Source: an uncultured Pseudomonadota bacterium
GTDB lineage: Bacteria > Pseudomonadota > Alphaproteobacteria > RUG11792
Assembly: GCA_902773285.1 (NCBI GenBank)
Contig: CACYDS010000014.1
Coordinates: forward strand, 1 to 9,826
Direction: 5' to 3'
DNA length: 9,826 nt
Positions 6,537-9,826 of this stretch are shown piece by piece. The position numbers were made by a program, and so were the translations under genes. Under the pieces are notes generated by a model that worked only from the letters and a program-made list of their open reading frames with translations, was not told where the DNA came from and ran no database searches. How positions within the stretch are numbered: position 1 is the stretch's first letter; every line of letters begins with the position of its first letter.

Positions 6537-6552
6537 TTAACCATTCGTTAAC
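6537..6552 (+). promoter_or_regulatory. CtrA-type binding box before the secretion ATPase operon
   Basis: TTAACC-N5-TTAACC, equal to the alphaproteobacterial CtrA consensus TTAA-N7-TTAAC. It is part of a perfect 9-bp direct repeat CGTTAACCA (6535-6543 and 6546-6554), 11 bases apart and so about one helical turn. A possible -10 (TTATAC, 6569-6574) would put the second half-site over the -35 region, the position used by CtrA-activated promoters. Confidence 0.55.
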
Positions 6553-6600
6553 CAGTTTTTTATAACCTTTATACAAGAACATTTTCTTTGAGGTTTTACG

Positions 6601-7017
6601 ATGTTATCCTTTCTCGCAATTTTAATGAACCCATTTTTTATTCAAGATGGAATAATTGTTGATGATCAATATTGTCAACAAATGAATCTTGAAGATGAAT
6701 CTGACGAAAACGACAATACTGAAGTTCTGTTGTCCTACGACAGATTCGAAGCGCCTGCTGGCAAAATTATGCAAATATCTCAGGACTTTTCAGCATTTTC
6801 TGAATCCGAAGAAAACACCAATCAAGAGGTAGATATTGATGACAATTCCGAGGAAAACCTAACCGAAGCTGAGAATGAACCTGAAATTCAGGAAACTAGC
6901 GCACAACAAATTTCTCAAGATATGGAAAAAGAATTTGGAGAAATGAGAATGATACAGCTGGCTAATTCTATAGCTGGAGACCTAGGAATGATAACAAAAG
7001 TTACGTTGGTTGGATAG
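6601..7017 (+). CDS. Acidic hypothetical protein, first gene of the secretion ATPase operon
   Basis: I do not recognise the family. The 138-residue product begins with a short hydrophobic stretch (MLSFLAILMNPFFIQDGIIV), too short and too lacking in basic residues for a clear signal peptide. It continues with a Glu/Asp/Asn-rich, probably disordered middle (about 28-105) and ends in a possibly folded tail (MRMIQLANSIAGDLGMITKV). The start ATG 6601 follows GAGG (6589-6592) by eight bases. The stop TAG overlaps the GTG of the ATPase gene by one base, which implies translational coupling and a role with that ATPase, perhaps as an assembly or inner-membrane accessory protein. This functional link is inference from position only. 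Confidence 0.75.
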   Translation: MLSFLAILMNPFFIQDGIIVDDQYCQQMNLEDESDENDNTEVLLSYDRFEAPAGKIMQISQDFSAFSESEENTNQEVDIDDNSEENLTEAENEPEIQETSAQQISQDMEKEFGEMRMIQLANSIAGDLGMITKVTLVG

Positions 7018-8459
7018 TGTCATTTCTTTCATTTCTTCACAAGAAGAGCATAATTGATGAGGATTTGTACGAAATCGCGCAAAGAAAATCTGATAAAGAA
7101 TCGTACATATGCGATGTCCTCATCAGTTCTGGCGAGTATGACGAAGAAGACATTGCTAAATTAAAATCTGAATTTTTCGAACTACAATATACCGATCTTT
7201 CAGAGTTTTCCGAATACGATGGATTTGACTATTCTATTTTCGAACAATTTACGGCAATTCCATTTCAAATATCAGACAAAACCATAAAAATAGCAATAAG
7301 TTCTCCAACTGATCTAGAAATAAAAAGCGAAATAGAATACAACCTAGCCCTCTGCGAAGAAACAAGAAATGCCAGAGTGATCTACTACATAGCATCTAGT
7401 TCAAAAATTAAGAAAAAATTAAAAGAACTTACTGATCAGCCGAGCTTGAATATAGAACAAATTCTTCTAAAAGCAATTTCTTTATCAGCGTCCGATATTC
7501 ATATAACGCCATTTGAAAAAATTCTGCAAATAGTGTTCAGAATTGATGGAATTTTAGAAAATTACAAAACCCTAGATATAGATAACTTTGAACAAATAAG
7601 CATATCAATAAAGGTCATGGCAAAACTTGACATTTCTGAAAATAGACGACCTCAATCCGGTAGTTTTCAGAAATTTAATATCGATTTTCGAGTATCTACT
7701 CACCCGACCCTGTTTGGCGAAAACATAGTGATTAGAATTTTAAACAAAGATAAATCTATGATTTTGATTGATAAAATCGGTTTTTTACGGGAGCAAGTAG
7801 ATTATCTAAAACGAATTTGCACATTTTCAAATGGCATGATCATTTTTTGTGGCCCAACAGGGTCTGGAAAAACAACTTCAATATACTCTCTAATCGAAAC
7901 GATTGATAAAAAAAGCAGAAATGTTATGACCCTAGAAGATCCAATAGAATACAAAATAGCAGGCATTAGACAAACCGAAATTCTCCAAGGAGTTATCAGC
8001 TTTGCAGATGGAATTCGCTCGATACTACGACAAGATCCTGACGTTATTCTTATCGGAGAAATCAGAGACAAAGAAACAGCACAAATGGCAATTCGCGCAT
8101 CTATGACAGGACATTTGGTCTTAACAACAGTCCATGCTAATAACAGCTTCGGAGCTATATCTAGATTGCGAGAATTTGAAATTCCAGATTCACTCATATC
8201 CGAAAACATTATTTCAATAATTGCACAACGACTAGTACGTAAAAAAAGCGGTATAGGACGAACAGTTATATCAGAAATCTTAAAAATTAGCCCAAAACTG
8301 AAAGAACTTATTTGTATGGGCTGCAATCACTCACAGCTCAATGCTCAGGCTGAGAAAGAGAATTTTATAAATCTTTACGAGGATTGTAAAATCAAGCTTT
8401 CTAATGAAATGATTTTTAAACAAGATGCCGAGAATTTGTTGTTAACAGATTGTGAATAA
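7017..8459 (+). CDS. GspE/PilB-type ATPase of a type II secretion or type IV pilus system
   Basis: These hexameric cytoplasmic ATPases drive pilin assembly or pseudopilus extension. The 480-residue product has an N-terminal GspE/PilB-like domain (about 1-135), then the core with Walker A GPTGSGKTTS (279-288), Asp box MTLEDPIEY (304-312), Walker B DVILIGEIRD (342-351) and His box GHLVLTTVH (365-373), all intact. The region that normally carries a CxxC...CxxC zinc loop is missing: RLVRKK (405-410) runs straight into SGIGRTVISEIL (411-422). The start is GTG 7017, overlapping the preceding stop. The N-terminal half favours the extension (GspE/PilB/MshE) group over the shorter PilT retraction type. 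No gspF-like gene follows; the neighbouring secretin fragment suggests the system is split over the region. Confidence 0.93.
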   Translation: MSFLSFLHKKSIIDEDLYEIAQRKSDKESYICDVLISSGEYDEEDIAKLKSEFFELQYTDLSEFSEYDGFDYSIFEQFTAIPFQISDKTIKIAISSPTDLEIKSEIEYNLALCEETRNARVIYYIASSSKIKKKLKELTDQPSLNIEQILLKAISLSASDIHITPFEKILQIVFRIDGILENYKTLDIDNFEQISISIKVMAKLDISENRRPQSGSFQKFNIDFRVSTHPTLFGENIVIRILNKDKSMILIDKIGFLREQVDYLKRICTFSNGMIIFCGPTGSGKTTSIYSLIETIDKKSRNVMTLEDPIEYKIAGIRQTEILQGVISFADGIRSILRQDPDVILIGEIRDKETAQMAIRASMTGHLVLTTVHANNSFGAISRLREFEIPDSLISENIISIIAQRLVRKKSGIGRTVISEILKISPKLKELICMGCNHSQLNAQAEKENFINLYEDCKIKLSNEMIFKQDAENLLLTDCE

Positions 8460-8623
8460 ATCTTAAAAAATTCACACATGGTTTGGAGCAAAAAAGTTAT
8501 TAACATATATTAAAAAGTTATTAACATATTCACAAAGTTATCCACAAGATGTTGATAACTAACAAGACGAGTCAAAAATCGTATGTCACATGTAGATAAT
8601 TTTGAGAAAAAATTTTTTCCACA
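8451..8623. promoter_or_regulatory. Cluster of DnaA-box-like sites with a CtrA-like box: candidate origin-like or DnaA-titrating region
   Basis: Sites seen are TGTGAATAA (8451-8459, reverse of TTATTCACA), TTATTAACA (8497-8505 and 8518-8526, one mismatch each), TTATCCACA (8538-8546, perfect), TGTTGATAA (8550-8558, reverse of TTATCAACA, one mismatch) and TTTTCCACA (8615-8623, one mismatch). The GTTAT cores at 8496, 8517 and 8537 are spaced 21 and 20 bases, about two helical turns. TTAA-N7-TTAAC (8510-8525) overlaps the third site. A6T6 (8607-8618) and an AT-rich stretch up to 8690 could be an unwinding element. The location between convergent genes is not typical of an origin. Confidence 0.45.
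8491..8529 (+). repeat. Two tandem 18-bp direct repeats
   Basis: AAAAAGTTATTAACATAT occurs at 8491-8508 and again, identical, at 8512-8529 (period 21). A third, partial copy (AAAGTTAT, 8534-8541) leads into the perfect DnaA box. These are the repeats that hold the two TTATTAACA sites. Confidence 0.85.
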
Positions 8624-8658
8624 CATTTCACAATACCTAATATAAAAACAAAAAGATA

Positions 8659-9387
8659 TTAAAAATATTTTTTATATGATGAAGTTGATGCTATGGTGAA
8701 ACAAAAAATCTTTGCACATTGATAATGTTTTAGAACATTTGCACACTCGTTTAACGTTGCTCCTGTTGTCATAACATCATCGATCAAAATAATTGATTTT
8801 CCTGATAATTCAGTACATTTAGAGCAAGAAAAAGCATTTTGGACATTGTTAAGTCGTTCATGAATATTTTTTCCTTTTTGATAATCAGTCTTCTTTGTTC
8901 TTTTTAGGATGTTACATATTGGCAAACTAGAAATTTTTGAAAATTCAGCCGCTATAATATCTGCAGGATTAAAACCTCGTTTTAAAAATCTACTCCAATG
9001 TGAAGGAACCGGAACCAAACAATCAGCTTTCCTAAAAATGTCATTATATCTCGAGAACATCATTACTGCACATACCTTGGCAACAAAATTATCTGCATGG
9101 TTTTTGATTTTCATCACAACATTTTTTGAAATATCGTCATATTGAAATAATGCTCTTGCTTTATCAAAGTATCTAGGATATGTCTGACAAGTGTCACATA
9201 AAAAATTATCACCAGAATTTCCATACGAACTTTCAAGCATTTTTCCACAAATTGTGCAAAACGGATAATCAATAAAGGTAACTTTTGAAAAGCATTTTAA
9301 ACAGAAAATAGAGTCGGGTGTAATTTCACATCCACACATTAGACACTTTTTCGGAAACAACCAATTAAAGATGTCATATATCAGCAT
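8659..9387 (-). CDS. comF: ComF family phosphoribosyltransferase-like protein (double zinc ribbon)
   Basis: ComF proteins are needed for DNA uptake in naturally competent bacteria and are thought to act in the cytoplasm on incoming single strands; related GntX proteins occur more widely. The 242-residue product has an N-terminal zinc ribbon region with Cys15, Cys18, Cys29, Cys32, then Cys44, Cys47, Cys64, Cys67. A phosphoribosyltransferase-like fold follows, with VPVPSHWSRFLKRGFN (125-140) and the PRPP loop IILIDDVMTTGAT (199-211). Length and order match the family. ATG 9387 is where family similarity begins; the ribosome binding site is weak, and TACAAT (9418-9423, minus strand) may be its -10. 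It is convergent with the ATPase gene and divergent from the secretin gene, so it sits inside a pilus or secretion neighbourhood. Confidence 0.92.
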   Translation of the reverse strand: MLIYDIFNWLFPKKCLMCGCEITPDSIFCLKCFSKVTFIDYPFCTICGKMLESSYGNSGDNFLCDTCQTYPRYFDKARALFQYDDISKNVVMKIKNHADNFVAKVCAVMMFSRYNDIFRKADCLVPVPSHWSRFLKRGFNPADIIAAEFSKISSLPICNILKRTKKTDYQKGKNIHERLNNVQNAFSCSKCTELSGKSIILIDDVMTTGATLNECANVLKHYQCAKIFCFTIASTSSYKKYF

Positions 9388-9461
9388 CGCTAAAATTCAC
9401 TTCCAGATGGCAAAAGGATTGTAATAATATTTTATTAAGAAACCTTTAACTTCGAGACCAC

Positions 9462-9826
9462 ATGAGATTTCGGAAAAGTTTGTTGTTCATCTGTATCATT
9501 TTGGTAGGGTGTGACAAAATGGTCAAAGGTAAATATACATCTTCAGAGTTGGATAGCGCTGTTGTGCGTAAAATGATGACTCCTATTGAAGATGAACAAG
9601 AGCTACCATCAAAAAATACTGCGCCGAAACATCTTCCTGAAATTCCAGATAATCTAAAACAAAATGTTTCATTGGTCTTGAACGAAAATTTATCAGTACG
9701 CTCTGTCCTTTGCGAGACCGCAAAAAAACTTAATATTAATTTTCAAATGACTCCACACATTAAGTCGAAACTTATTTTTAGAGCGCATAATAAGCCATTT
9801 ATAGAAATATTGGATGCTATTTGTGA
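9462..9826 (+). CDS. MshL-like lipoprotein secretin, N-terminal part (cut by right edge)
   Basis: Secretins form the outer-membrane channel of type IV pili and type II secretion systems. The visible 121 codons start at ATG 9462. Residues 1-17 form a lipoprotein signal (RFRKSLLFICII then LVGC, lipid-modified Cys17). A linker follows, and then a secretin/TonB short N-terminal (STN) domain near 67-121: VSLVLNENLSVRSVLCETAK, INFQMTP, KLIFRAHNKPFIEILDAIC. The last segment resembles MshL-type pilus secretins. The frame is still open at the edge, and the secretin channel domain itself is not visible, so the call rests on the lipobox and STN region plus the nearby ATPase. Residue +2 after Cys is Asp, which in E. 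coli would retain a lipoprotein in the inner membrane. The ribosome binding site (CGAGACC) is weak. Confidence 0.72.
   Translation, partial: MRFRKSLLFICIILVGCDKMVKGKYTSSELDSAVVRKMMTPIEDEQELPSKNTAPKHLPEIPDNLKQNVSLVLNENLSVRSVLCETAKKLNINFQMTPHIKSKLIFRAHNKPFIEILDAIC

Noticed and set aside
7802..8326. Minus-strand frame of 174 codons opposite the ATPase core
   Set aside because: It is the complement of the Walker A, Walker B and His-box region, whose motifs show the plus strand is coding.
8606..8619. Palindrome GAAAAAATTTTTTC as a two-way terminator between the ATPase gene and comF
   Set aside because: A pure A/T stem would be a poor terminator; it fits better as a bent or easily melted tract beside the DnaA-box cluster.
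1..9826. Search for tRNA, rRNA, CRISPR arrays and insertion sequences
   Set aside because: No tRNA TTCGA-type loop in a cloverleaf context, no regularly spaced repeats with unique spacers and no intact transposase or terminal inverted repeats were seen by eye.

Overview
The window looks like a low-GC alphaproteobacterial chromosome, possibly from an intracellular or host-associated lineage such as Holosporales or Rickettsiales. That placement is inference from gene content (PlsY, a divergent long-chain prenyl synthase, an MshL-like lipoprotein secretin, ComF) and from TTAA-N7-TTAAC boxes of the CtrA type; no rRNA or other phylogenetic marker is present. There are no tRNA or rRNA genes, no CRISPR array and no recognisable insertion sequence.

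Left part (1-1470). A minus-strand gene runs off the left edge. It encodes an unrecognised, probably exported protein. Its good ribosome binding site and ATG (699) are separated from the 218-codon body by a run of 11 G (11 C on the plus strand, 657-667). With 11 G the frame is broken after 19 codons; with 10 or 13 G it is open from ATG to the window edge and an export signal appears. This is the layout of a phase-variable contingency gene and is the most striking item here. Divergent to it lies plsY (phospholipid synthesis), followed by a weak terminator.

Middle (1512-5040). A long-chain polyprenyl diphosphate synthase-like gene with an altered second Asp-rich motif converges on, and overlaps by 23 bp, an HtrA-type periplasmic protease gene on the minus strand. 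The best terminator for the protease gene lies inside the prenyl synthase coding region. A doubtful small gene (3950-4354) and a small, very acidic secreted protein (4675-4971) with a clear promoter and terminator follow. The stretches 4355-4582 and 5041-5295 hold only short reading-frame fragments.

Right part (5296-9826). An MFS transporter is followed by a probable two-gene operon: an acidic unknown protein and, overlapping by one base, a GspE/PilB-type secretion or pilus ATPase that lacks the usual four-Cys zinc loop. A well-formed CtrA box (TTAACC-N5-TTAACC) lies where it would overlap the operon's -35 region. Beyond the ATPase, a convergent intergenic region of about 200 bp carries a cluster of DnaA-box-like sites, one overlapping a second CtrA-like box, beside A/T tracts: a candidate replication-origin-like or DnaA-titrating site. 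Then come comF (minus strand) and the start of a lipoprotein secretin resembling MshL, divergent from comF and cut by the right edge. ATPase, secretin and ComF together suggest a type IV pilus or type II secretion-like machine, perhaps for DNA uptake, with possible cell-cycle control through CtrA.
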